Assembly (NCBI GenBank): GCA_947630455.1
Contig: CANRHP010000010.1
Coordinates: 1-43,759 of the forward strand
Length of the DNA: 43,759 bases
Source of the DNA: an uncultured Clostridia bacterium
Lineage (GTDB): Bacteria > Bacillota > Clostridia > Christensenellales > CAG-314
Direction: 5' to 3'
A model generated the notes under the pieces. It saw only the letters and a program-made list of their open reading frames with translations. It was not told the origin of the DNA and searched no databases. The translations under genes and the position numbers were made by a program. This document shows, piece after piece, positions 1 to 8,609 of this stretch. Each line of letters starts with the position of its first letter. The first letter of the stretch is position 1.

Positions 1-348
1 ATTTCCTCTCATATCCTCGGAGAACTTGAAAAGATCGCCACGCACTACGGCATTATCCGTCAGGGCAAGATGATAAAGGAGATCGCCGCCTCGGAAATGG
101 ACCGCCGCTCGCAGGTCTATGTTTCCTTAAAGACGAGGGACGACCGAGCCTTGGCAGACCTTTTGTGGCGCGGCGGGTGCAACGTCAAATTTGAGGAAGG
201 CGAGCTTCGCGTCTATGACGTGGACGACACGGCAAGGCTATCGGCTTACCTTATGCAAAACGGCTTCGCGCCGAGCGAAATCAAAAAGCATAAGATCGGA
301 CTGGAAGAATACTATGTTTCCCTCATGAGCGGAAAGGAGGCTGTGTAA
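1..348 (+). CDS. ABC transporter ATP-binding protein, C-terminal part (5' end outside window)
   Basis: Frame 1 is open from base 1 (ISSHILGELEKIATHYGIIRQGKMIKE...), closely matching the C-terminus of the complete paralogue at 1181-2083. Confidence 0.85.
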   Translation: MSSHILGELEKIATHYGIIRQGKMIKEIAASEMDRRSQVYVSLKTRDDRALADLLWRGGCNVKFEEGELRVYDVDDTARLSAYLMQNGFAPSEIKKHKIGLEEYYVSLMSGKEAV

Positions 349-349
349 T

Positions 350-1168
350 ATGGAAAATACAAAAACATTGCAATTCGAGAAGCCGAGCTTTTTTGAAAGG
401 CTCAAAGGTATGCTCGGCGTAGACTTCTACCGCCTTTTCCATACGCCGCTGTTCTACATTTTTCTTGCGATTGCGGCAATCATTCCCGCGCTTGTATCTA
501 TGGGAGCAATGGGCGAGGGCGAAACGGCGGGAATGTTTTCAAACGCTTGGCAGATCATTGCCGCGGACAACCCGCTGTATATCGTTCACAATATGGGCGA
601 ATACGCCAACATGAACATGGTCTTTATCTTCGGCGGCATTATGGTGTCTATCTTTATCGGACACGATTATCGGAGCGGGTACGTCAAGCAACTCTTTACC
701 ACTCACGCCAAAAAAGAGGACTATATGATAAGCAAAACGCTTGTTTCCGCATTCTCAATGGTGTGTATGTGCGGAACGTATCTCGTCGGCGGAATGATTG
801 CGGGAGCGGCGACGGGACTTCCGTTTACGATCAATGCAGGTTCTCTCCTTTGTGCAATTCTCGGCAAAATGATCATGAGCCTCGGTTGGGCGAGCCTGTA
901 CACCTTTATCAATATCATCTTCCGCAGGAAGTTCGGCATTTCAATTGCCCTGTGCTTCGTTTTGGGAACGGGTATTCCCGTCATCGGTGCGGCGGCACTG
1001 GTTGGAAACACGGCGGCATTGAATATCTTCCTCTACGGTTCGTCGGTGTACGCTTGTCTTTCGGCAAACTTATTGTCCGTCCTCGTGTGCCTTACTTGCT
1101 CGGTCGTGTGGGCAATCATCTATAACGTCCTCGGCTCGGTCATTTTGTACCACAGGGATGTGTATTAA
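350..1168 (+). CDS. ABC-2 type transporter permease
   Basis: 272 aa, multiple hydrophobic segments; 'GHDYRSGYVKQLFTTHAKKEDYMISK' is shared with the second permease (EDFRSGYVKNLFTVRSKKLDYVLSK). Confidence 0.8.
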   Translation: MENTKTLQFEKPSFFERLKGMLGVDFYRLFHTPLFYIFLAIAAIIPALVSMGAMGEGETAGMFSNAWQIIAADNPLYIVHNMGEYANMNMVFIFGGIMVSIFIGHDYRSGYVKQLFTTHAKKEDYMISKTLVSAFSMVCMCGTYLVGGMIAGAATGLPFTINAGSLLCAILGKMIMSLGWASLYTFINIIFRRKFGISIALCFVLGTGIPVIGAAALVGNTAALNIFLYGSSVYACLSANLLSVLVCLTCSVVWAIIYNVLGSVILYHRDVY

Positions 1169-1180
1169 GGAGGTGCTGTT

Positions 1181-2083
1181 ATGAACGCAATCGAAATCAG
1201 AAATTTGTCGAAAACTTTTGGGGAAAAACGTGCGGTGGACGGGTTGAATATGACTGTGCCGCAAGGCGCAATATACGGCTTTATCGGCGAGAACGGAAGC
1301 GGCAAATCAACGACCGAAAAGCTCATTTGCGGCTTACTTAAACCGAGCGGCGGCGAAATAAAACTTTGGGGCAAAGAGCATAGAGATCAGACCGTCCGCT
1401 CGCAAATCGGCGTCTTGATCGAAGCCCCCGGCTGCTTTCCGAATACCACCGTTTGGAACAATATGAAACTGCAAGCCGCCAACTTGGGGCTGAAAAACGA
1501 GGACGGGGAAATACGGCGCGTTTTGCACCTCGTCCGCATGGACGGCGCGGCGAACAATAAATTCAAAAACTGCTCGCTCGGCATGAAACAGCGTATCGGA
1601 ATTGCCTTTGCACTTCTCGGAAACCCCGCGCTTCTCGTTCTTGACGAGCCAATCAACGGGCTGGACGCCGACGGTATGCGCATTATGCGGGAAATTTTGA
1701 CCGACCTCTCCCACCGCGGAACGACCGTTCTCATTTCCTCGCATATCTTGGGCGAACTTGAAAAAATCGCCACCCATTACGGCATTATCCGCGGCGGCAA
1801 AATGCTTCGTGAAATGACTGCCGAACAGTTGAACGCCGACTGTCCGACCTATGTCGCCCTCAAAACGGACGACATAGAAAAGACGCGGGACATTTTACAG
1901 CGGGCGTTCGGACGGGCGGATATGGACGAGCAGACGGGCGAGATCCGCGTCTATGGAGTATTAGCACAAGATGTCGCAAAGTATCTGTTCGGAAACTTCG
2001 GGATCGCTGTAAGCGAAATCAGAACGGCAAAGATAAGCCTCGAAGAATATTATATCAATCTTATGCAGGAGGAAAGGAAATGA
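1181..2083 (+). CDS. ABC transporter ATP-binding protein
   Basis: Walker A GENGSGKST, signature LGMKQRIGIA, Walker B LLVLDEP, H-loop ISSHIL; RBS aaggaggtg upstream. Confidence 0.95.
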   Translation: MNAIEIRNLSKTFGEKRAVDGLNMTVPQGAIYGFIGENGSGKSTTEKLICGLLKPSGGEIKLWGKEHRDQTVRSQIGVLIEAPGCFPNTTVWNNMKLQAANLGLKNEDGEIRRVLHLVRMDGAANNKFKNCSLGMKQRIGIAFALLGNPALLVLDEPINGLDADGMRIMREILTDLSHRGTTVLISSHILGELEKIATHYGIIRGGKMLREMTAEQLNADCPTYVALKTDDIEKTRDILQRAFGRADMDEQTGEIRVYGVLAQDVAKYLFGNFGIAVSEIRTAKISLEEYYINLMQEERK

Positions 2084-2877
2084 ACGCAAATGTCAAAAAC
2101 AGCGACTTCGGAAAACGTCTGAAAACTATGCTCAAAGTGGACGCGCGCAGAATGTTCACTATGCCCACCGTATGGATCATGCTCGGCGTATCGCTTGCGC
2201 TCCCCATTCTTATCCTCGTGATGACCTCTTTCATTGGCGGGACGACCGTAAACCCGCAAACAGGTGTGGAAGAAACGGTTGAAACATTTACCAACGTCTG
2301 GCAGGCAATCGGCTCGGCGGGTGGTGCAATGAACATGGATCTCACGAGTATGTGCAATATCAATCTTCTGTACTTCCTTGTGGCAATCTTCGTCTGCCTG
2401 TTCGTGGGCGAGGACTTCCGCAGCGGCTACGTCAAGAACCTGTTTACGGTACGCTCGAAGAAGCTTGATTACGTCCTCTCAAAAACCATAGTGCTGTTTG
2501 TGGCGTCAGTGGGAATGTTCGTCCTATACTTCATCGGCGCGATGATCGGCGGCGGTATCGCGGGACTTTCTTTCGATGTCGCGGCGGTCGGCGCAACTGC
2601 GGGCGGAATTATCGCCTGTATGATAAGCAAAATCTTCTTTGCGCTCGTATTTGTGTCGATTGCCTTGACGCTTGCAACTGTCGGAAAACAAAAATTGTGG
2701 CTCTCTATCCTCGGCTCTCTTGCGGCGGGAATGTTGCTCTTTACGATGATCCCCATGATGACGCCGCTCAATGCGGGTACGTTCAACGTCATTCTCTGTG
2801 TCGCGGGCGGTCCTCTGTTCGCCGCAGGACTTGGAGCGGTCAGCAACGTGATACTTAACAAAACGAGCTTGGTATAA
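2080..2877 (+). CDS. ABC-2 type transporter permease
   Basis: 265 aa polytopic membrane protein overlapping the ATPase stop by 4 nt; paralogue of 350-1168. Confidence 0.85.
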   Translation: MNANVKNSDFGKRLKTMLKVDARRMFTMPTVWIMLGVSLALPILILVMTSFIGGTTVNPQTGVEETVETFTNVWQAIGSAGGAMNMDLTSMCNINLLYFLVAIFVCLFVGEDFRSGYVKNLFTVRSKKLDYVLSKTIVLFVASVGMFVLYFIGAMIGGGIAGLSFDVAAVGATAGGIIACMISKIFFALVFVSIALTLATVGKQKLWLSILGSLAAGMLLFTMIPMMTPLNAGTFNVILCVAGGPLFAAGLGAVSNVILNKTSLV

Positions 2878-2887
2878 GGAGAGTTGT

Positions 2888-3493
2888 ATGAAAGATGAGG
2901 ATAAATCGCTCACAATAGACGATTTGAACGAATTTCTGTCAGCAAAGACCTACGCGGAGCAATTTGAGATACTCCTGAAACACTCTCAAAAAAATCAAAA
3001 AATCATAGAAATAAGGAGAAAGAAAATGGAAAACTACAATGCGGAATATGCGGTCAGTCAAGAAGAGATCACGAAGCAGTTTGAGGAATTTTGCCATACC
3101 AAAGGTATCGTCGCAAAATTCAAAGTAGCATTTGAGCAAATGGGCGAAAACGTCCGCCGCCAACACGAACAGGACAAAGCGAATATCGAAGCCGTCAAAA
3201 ACTCCGAGGAAAACAAGGAATTCCGAGAATTTTTGCACACCAAAGGTTTCAAGGCAAAGTGCCGTTTTGTAATCGAGAGCATCAAGCGCGGCGCGGCAAA
3301 CGCGAACGCGGACACCGCAAGAAAGCTCGAAGAGCTTCACGCAAGGACGCAGGCAAGCATTCGCGCGCACAGCGTAACCTCCGGCGCAATACCCGCCGAG
3401 TATTCTGCCGAACAGCTTGCCGCCGAGTTCAATGCTTTTTTGAAGGAGCGCGGACTTGACGAAAAGTACGCCGTTCAAATCGTGGAGGAATGA
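2888..3493 (+). CDS. Hypothetical protein with three short repeats of the type EFxxFLHTKGFxAK
   Basis: Downstream of RBS (aaggagagttgt). Repeats QFEEFCHTKGIVAKFKVAF, EFREFLHTKGFKAKCRFVI, EFNAFLKERGLDEKYAVQI. A second in-frame start at 3026 has its own strong RBS (ataaggagaaag). Confidence 0.65.
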   Translation: MKDEDKSLTIDDLNEFLSAKTYAEQFEILLKHSQKNQKIIEIRRKKMENYNAEYAVSQEEITKQFEEFCHTKGIVAKFKVAFEQMGENVRRQHEQDKANIEAVKNSEENKEFREFLHTKGFKAKCRFVIESIKRGAANANADTARKLEELHARTQASIRAHSVTSGAIPAEYSAEQLAAEFNAFLKERGLDEKYAVQIVEE

Positions 3494-3495
3494 AT

Positions 3496-4073
3496 ATGAC
3501 CGAGCTTGAAAAGGCTCTTTCGGGACAGCCATTCGACCGCAGGGACAAATAGGTCTACCTTTTCCAGGCAAGGTAAAGGATATGCTCCACGAGCTTCATA
3601 GTCTCAAGCCGTCCGATCCCCAAAGAACGAAAATCATCAAGGAGCTTGTGACTGGCTATAACGAATACGTCTTTATCGAGGATGGCTTTCGTTGCAGCTT
3701 CGGAAAGAATATTTGATTTCACGGAATGGCGATGATAAATTACGATTGCATCTTCCTCGATACTGATTTTATTGACATTGGAAACTGCGTCCTGATCGGT
3801 CCCGGTTGCAAGCTCATTTGCACCAACCATTCCATTGATCCCGACGTACGCTTAAAAGGCGTGTTTTACGACAAGCCTATAAAAATCGGCAAAAACGTAT
3901 GGCTGGGAGCGAACGTGACCGTCTTGCCGGGCGTAACCATCGCTGACAATGCGGTAATCGGCGCAGGGTCGGTTGTAATAAAGAATATTCCCGCAAACGT
4001 CGTCGCAGTCGGCAATCCCTGCCGCGTCGTAAAAGAAATCGCCAATAAAATAGGTCAAACCGAGGGAAAATAA
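3496..4073 (+). pseudogene. Maltose/galactoside O-acetyltransferase-like (LacA/Maa, hexapeptide repeat), disrupted
   Basis: MTELEKALSGQPFDRRDK then TAG (3550-3552); the homologous reading continues in another frame (KDMLHELHSLKPSDPQRTKIIKEL...YVFIEDGFRCSFGKNI), hits TGA at 3714-3716, then MINYDCIFLDTDFIDIGNCVLIGPGCKLICTNHSIDP...VVAVGNPCRVVKEI. Confidence 0.8.
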
Positions 4074-4172
4074 CTTACAAAAAAACAATTAAAATCATAG
4101 ATAACGGTATAAATTTTTACAATGTTTTAAAATTTTCTCGTTGGCGGGCCAAGAGCTCGCGGACGGAGCGAA

Positions 4173-4234
4173 AAGGAGTACTCAGGGATTGTTACACGAA
4201 GTGTCAATCCCGTGATATATTTCAGTATCTCCTT
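4173..4234. repeat. Imperfect hairpin aaggag-tact...agta-t-ctcctt with inner stem GGGATTG/CAATCCC
   Basis: Inner arms 4185-4191 and 4205-4211 extended by ACAC/GTGT, GAA loop; outer AAGGAG 4173-4178 versus CTCCTT 4229-4234. Confidence 0.6.
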
Positions 4235-4301
4235 ATGGCGCGTAGCACGAACAAGCGACCCTGCTTTTGCGGGGTCGCCTTCGTTGGCGCGCCATAAGGA
4301 G
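4229..4301. repeat. Perfect 14-bp inverted repeat, one arm being the 3' end of tRNA-Arg, enclosing a GC-rich terminator-like hairpin
   Basis: CTCCTTATGGCGCG (4229-4242) and CGCGCCATAAGGAG (4288-4301); inner GCGACCC/GGGTCGC stem. Confidence 0.8.
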
Positions 4302-4361
4302 CTCGAATCCCTAACCTTTGGTTCCGTAGACCAACGCTCTATCCAATTGAGCTAATGGCGC
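4285..4361 (-). tRNA. tRNA-Arg (anticodon ACG)
   Basis: Reverse complement GCGCCATTAGCTCAATTGGATAGAGCGTTGGTCTACGGAACCAAAGGTTAGGGATTCGAGCTCCTTATGGCGCG-CCA folds as a cloverleaf: 7-bp acceptor, D-arm GCTC/GAGC, anticodon stem TTGGT/ACCAA with loop CTACGGA, T-loop TTCGAGC; CCA encoded. Confidence 0.95.
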
Positions 4362-4380
4362 ATGTTTCATTTGCTAACAT

Positions 4381-4409
4381 ATTATACTGCACTCCACGGC
4401 AAAAGTCAA
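4381..4409 (-). promoter_or_regulatory. Sigma70-type promoter of tRNA-Arg
   Basis: On the minus strand TTGACT (4409-4404), 17-nt spacer, TATAAT (4386-4381), about 20 nt upstream of the tRNA. Confidence 0.75.
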
Positions 4410-4489
4410 CGTTTTTTTTGCAAGATTGCGTACATATTGACAAGGCGTTGCGAGAGTATTACAATTTGGTTGTAAATAAGGAGCTCTAT

Positions 4490-6064
4490 ATGTTTTCACG
4501 TAAAAGTTTTCGTTTGCTTGCCATCGGCAACAGTTTTTCAGATAATGCCCTCAATTACATATATCCTGTTTTAAAGGCTTTCGGAGTCCGACAAATAACG
4601 ATAGGCAATTTGTATATTGGAGGCTGCAGTGTGGAGACGCATTGGCAAAACGCTCAGTCCGACGCTCCGGCATACGTATACCGCAAAAACACTGCGAGCG
4701 CGTTCGTCAGTACCGAGGGCGTGAAGATGTCTTTTGCGCTTCGGGATGAACCGTGGCAATTTGTAACCATGCAGCAAGCGAGTCATTTTAGTGGAGATAT
4801 TGACACCTATGACGAAAAGATAGACGACCTTGCGCATTATGTTTTGCAGCGGACGCAATCTAAGCCAATTCTTGCTTGGCATTCGACATGGGCGTATCAA
4901 CAGAACAGCACGCATCCCGCTTTTGTCAACTATGGCAACAGTCAGAAGATTATGTTCGACCGCATTCTGCAATGTGTTCAAACACGTATCCTGTCAAACA
5001 AGCTGTTTGATACAATTATTCCTGTCGGCACCGCCATTCAAAATGCACGTACAAGTTATTTGGGAGATACTTTGACGGCAGACGGATTTCATCTTGAGGG
5101 GCTTGGTGAACTTATCGCGGCAGTTACATATGTACTTGCTTTGACGGGGTGGGATGTGTCGGAAATAAATCCGGACAAACTGCCGAGTCGATTTGTTCCA
5201 TATTGGGATATTGTCAGTGAGTCTGCGGTTAATGCAATACGTCAGCCCTTCAAGGTTACACAGTCGCGATATATTGTTGACCCCAAATCGACAATACGTC
5301 GTACAGAATATACCATTACCACAAACGTTTGTTATAGCGAAGCTTCGGACGCGTGCAAACTTGATATTTACGCACCCAAGGGAGAACGCTCTGCAACTAT
5401 TGTGCAGCTTCACGGCGGTGGACTTACCGGCGGCAGCAAGTCGGATGTGTGTTATGTGGCAATGGGCAAAGAATTGGCGTCACGCGGCGTTTGTTTTGTT
5501 GTCGTAGATTATCGCCTGTTTCCGGAGGCTCAGACAGACGAGTTTTTTTCTGACTGTGCTGCGGCATTGGCATATGTTAAAAAACACGTTTTGCAGAGTA
5601 GTGAGCAGCTTTTTGTATCCGGACAATCTGCGGGCGCGTACATAGCCATGATGTTGGCGTTTGACGACAGACATTTGCGGCACGCAGGCATGTGTGTGAC
5701 GGATGTGGACGGATGGGTGTTCGAAAGCGGTCAGCCCACAACACATTTTGAGCTGCTCAGACGACGCGGTGTGGGAGATTGGTCTGTTGCACAACGCATA
5801 GATGAATTTGCGCCGCTTTTCTACGTGCGTAGCAGCATGCAATTTCGCAACGCGTTGATTTTGGCGTATTCTGATGATATTCCCAACCGTTTGGAACAAA
5901 ACAAGCTGTTGTATGCCGCGCTTGTTAATTGCGGCTTGGCCCACGAGGTGCGATTTGAGCAATTATACGGGCAGCATGTTGAGGCGTCTACTGTATGTTA
6001 TCGTGACAGCTATGCTTATGTCGAATTGTTGCTGAGATTTATATCAGAAACAACAGCAAGCTGA
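4490..6064 (+). CDS. Two-domain hydrolase: N-terminal DUF4886/SGNH-like, C-terminal alpha/beta-hydrolase esterase
   Basis: ORF track starts at 4355 inside the tRNA; ATG 4490 has RBS aaggag. N-term LLAIGNSFSDNALNYIYP and DGFHLEGLGE; C-term oxyanion HGGGLTGG and nucleophile GQSAG. Confidence 0.8.
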   Translation: MFSRKSFRLLAIGNSFSDNALNYIYPVLKAFGVRQITIGNLYIGGCSVETHWQNAQSDAPAYVYRKNTASAFVSTEGVKMSFALRDEPWQFVTMQQASHFSGDIDTYDEKIDDLAHYVLQRTQSKPILAWHSTWAYQQNSTHPAFVNYGNSQKIMFDRILQCVQTRILSNKLFDTIIPVGTAIQNARTSYLGDTLTADGFHLEGLGELIAAVTYVLALTGWDVSEINPDKLPSRFVPYWDIVSESAVNAIRQPFKVTQSRYIVDPKSTIRRTEYTITTNVCYSEASDACKLDIYAPKGERSATIVQLHGGGLTGGSKSDVCYVAMGKELASRGVCFVVVDYRLFPEAQTDEFFSDCAAALAYVKKHVLQSSEQLFVSGQSAGAYIAMMLAFDDRHLRHAGMCVTDVDGWVFESGQPTTHFELLRRRGVGDWSVAQRIDEFAPLFYVRSSMQFRNALILAYSDDIPNRLEQNKLLYAALVNCGLAHEVRFEQLYGQHVEASTVCYRDSYAYVELLLRFISETTAS

Positions 6065-6226
6065 TTTCCGTTGATTTTGTTTAAATTTGATATTTGTTTT
6101 GTAATCAAAACGCTGTTTTAATAACAAAAAATATGGGTATTGATTTTCTCTTATTTAAACGTTATAATAATAAAGGAAGAGTTGTGCTAAATGATTTTAG
6201 GGTCACATATTAGGAGAATAAATCAA

Positions 6227-6713
6227 ATGGATAAAGATGATTTAAAATCTATTATGGAATATCAATACCTTAAAAAAAAGAATGATCACTACAATAGTTA
6301 TCATAGTCATTTGGGTTGGTGCTGTTGCAATTAGTACAATTCCTTTCTGGTTCGATAGCGATATGCGAATAGCTGTTTTGGGCGTAATCTTAGTGGTGGG
6401 AATAATTGTCACGATGCTGTATAGTTCAAGAATTCTGTATTGCGGAATAGAGCTAATAAAAATAAATCGAGGACGTGACAAATATGAATTGGTGGAGGCA
6501 ACTATTGCAGCGTCATATCTATCAAGAATGTATTTTACAAGATACGCTAAGGTATTAGAATGTTCCGCACATTTGATAAAAGATAATGTTACCGTGGATT
6601 TTAATGTCTATATTGATATGTATGACAATGACATAGAATTAAAAAGCGGAAGCGTTGTTTTACTTATGTATAATGAATCCAATGGAAGTGCGCTATTTGT
6701 TTCAAAAAAATAA
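6227..6713 (+). CDS. Small membrane protein; reading frame shifted at an A8 tract
   Basis: MDKDDLKSIMEYQYLKK from ATG 6227 (upstream taggagaata) is one base out of frame with MITTIVIIVIWVGAVAISTIPFWF... (ORF 6282-6713) at ttAAAAAAAAg (about 6272-6279). Confidence 0.55.
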
Positions 6714-6889
6714 TTGTGTTCCTAATGGCAGGAGAAAAGGCTGTTTGGAAATACATTTTACTAAGTGCATCAATGACCTTAAAAATTTTGTGAACAAATA
6801 CTGAAAAAGGGAAAAAGTAATGTGGAAAATATCGTAAAATAAGGTTTTTGATCCTAATATCGAAAACGATCGTGGTATATGAGGAGAAT

Positions 6890-8608
6890 ATGAGCTTCGA
6901 TAAAATCGTGAAATATGTAAAAAAAAGATATGGCGTTGACGTCACGGTACGTGAGGATGAACGTAGTGTTTTTCTTGCGGGAGAATGTGACAATTGGGCA
7001 AGCATCGTGGCAATAGGCAAGTTGTTTGTTACCGAGGGAAAGCATGTTGTCAACGATATCGTCCTAAAGGGACATGATGAGAAACCCGAATATCTGCCGC
7101 AGCTGCAAGACAACGCTCTTGACAATACCGATTGGGATGTTGTTGTGATAGGCGGCGGCATAAGCGGCTGTTCTATTGCGCGCGAGCTTACCCGCAACAA
7201 GCTCAAGGTGCTTTTGGTGGAAAAACACAGCGACGTTGCACGCGGCGCAAGCGGTGCCAACAACGGTATGGTACACGCCGGCATAGATCTCAAACATCAG
7301 TGTCTCAAATTGAAGTACGGTGTGGCGGGTAATGCGATTTACGGCGAGGTGTGCAAGGATCTCGGAGTGGATTTCCGTCGTTCAGGACAGTATGTCATTT
7401 TTGACAGCCGCCTTATTCGTTTCTTTGCCAAGGGAACAGTCAAGCGTGCTGAAAGGCATGGAATTCCCGGCGTCAGAATACTAAACAAAAAGCAAATAGC
7501 CGAAGCGGAACCCCGTGTGGAAAGTTTTGCGGTAGGTGCGCTTTATGCTCCTTCGACAGGCTACGTGTCTCCCTATCAACTTACAATAGCATATGCCGAA
7601 AATGCCGTGCAAAACGGCGCCATCGTAAGTCTCAATACAGCGGTGCTCGGTTTGGACGTTACGGATGGAAAAATAGTACGAGTACGCACCAACCGCGGAC
7701 GCTTCACTGCGCGCTGCGTTGTCAACTGTGCCGGCGTATTTGCAGACAAAATCGCCGCAATGGCGGGTGACAGATATTTTTCCATACATCCCCGCCGCGG
7801 TACGGATTTGATGCTGGATCCAAAGGCGGAAGGCATCCCCACTCAGACCATTAGCATGGGACCCACGCTTAAATCGCTTTCACGGTTCGGAAAGGGCTCC
7901 ACCAAGGGCGGCGGCGTCATCAAAACGGCAGACGGCAATTACCTGCTTGGACCGGATGCGGTGGAAATTCCCGATCGCGAGGATTCTTCCACAAGCATTG
8001 AGAGCATGAACAATGTTTTCGACAAGCATAGCTGTGTGTGCCCCACTTTGAAGAAAAATGACATTATCGCCTTTTTTTCCGGAGTGCGGGCTCCAACCTA
8101 TGAAGAGGATTTTATTATCGAACGAAGTGCCAAAGTCGTCAACTTTGTGCATGTGGCAGGCATACAGTCTCCGGGTATCACTGCGGCACCCGCATTTTCC
8201 AAGGACGCAGCGGCTATCGTTGTCGATTACCTGCGTTCAACGGGCATAGATGTGCAGCCGAACGAACGGTTTGATCCGGTGCGTCCACGCCCGGTCAAGA
8301 CAAAAAAACTGACGATGGACGAGTGGGACAAGCTTATAAAAAACGATCCCGATTTCGGCAAAATTATTTGCCGCTGCGAAGAGATAAGTCTGGGTGAAAT
8401 AAAACAGGCATTGCGCAATCCGTTGGGCGTCAAGACTATCGACGGTGTCAAGAGACGTGTTCGCGCCGGCATGGGACGTTGTCAAGGTGGATTTTGTATG
8501 CCGCTCATAACAAAAATTATCGCAGAAGAATCGGCTTGTGAAATAACCGATGTTACCAAGGACGATCCCGGCAGTAATATCGCAGTGGGTAAAATTAAGG
8601 AAGTGTAA
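6890..8608 (+). CDS. FAD-dependent glycerol-3-phosphate dehydrogenase-like oxidoreductase (GlpA-like) with C-terminal BFD-like [2Fe-2S] domain
   Basis: Rossmann motif VVVIGGGISGCSIARELT; C-terminal ICRCEEISLGEI...GMGRCQGGFCMP. Start at 6890 with RBS gaggag. Confidence 0.85.
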   Translation: MSFDKIVKYVKKRYGVDVTVREDERSVFLAGECDNWASIVAIGKLFVTEGKHVVNDIVLKGHDEKPEYLPQLQDNALDNTDWDVVVIGGGISGCSIARELTRNKLKVLLVEKHSDVARGASGANNGMVHAGIDLKHQCLKLKYGVAGNAIYGEVCKDLGVDFRRSGQYVIFDSRLIRFFAKGTVKRAERHGIPGVRILNKKQIAEAEPRVESFAVGALYAPSTGYVSPYQLTIAYAENAVQNGAIVSLNTAVLGLDVTDGKIVRVRTNRGRFTARCVVNCAGVFADKIAAMAGDRYFSIHPRRGTDLMLDPKAEGIPTQTISMGPTLKSLSRFGKGSTKGGGVIKTADGNYLLGPDAVEIPDREDSSTSIESMNNVFDKHSCVCPTLKKNDIIAFFSGVRAPTYEEDFIIERSAKVVNFVHVAGIQSPGITAAPAFSKDAAAIVVDYLRSTGIDVQPNERFDPVRPRPVKTKKLTMDEWDKLIKNDPDFGKIICRCEEISLGEIKQALRNPLGVKTIDGVKRRVRAGMGRCQGGFCMPLITKIIAEESACEITDVTKDDPGSNIAVGKIKEV

Positions 8609-8609
8609 T

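Noticed and set aside
2939-3571. 210-aa minus-strand ORF
   Set aside because: Antisense to the repeat protein, low-complexity Phe/Leu-rich translation, no RBS support.
4355-4489. Upstream start of the hydrolase ORF as given in the ORF track
   Set aside because: It lies inside tRNA-Arg and its promoter; ATG 4490 has a good RBS.
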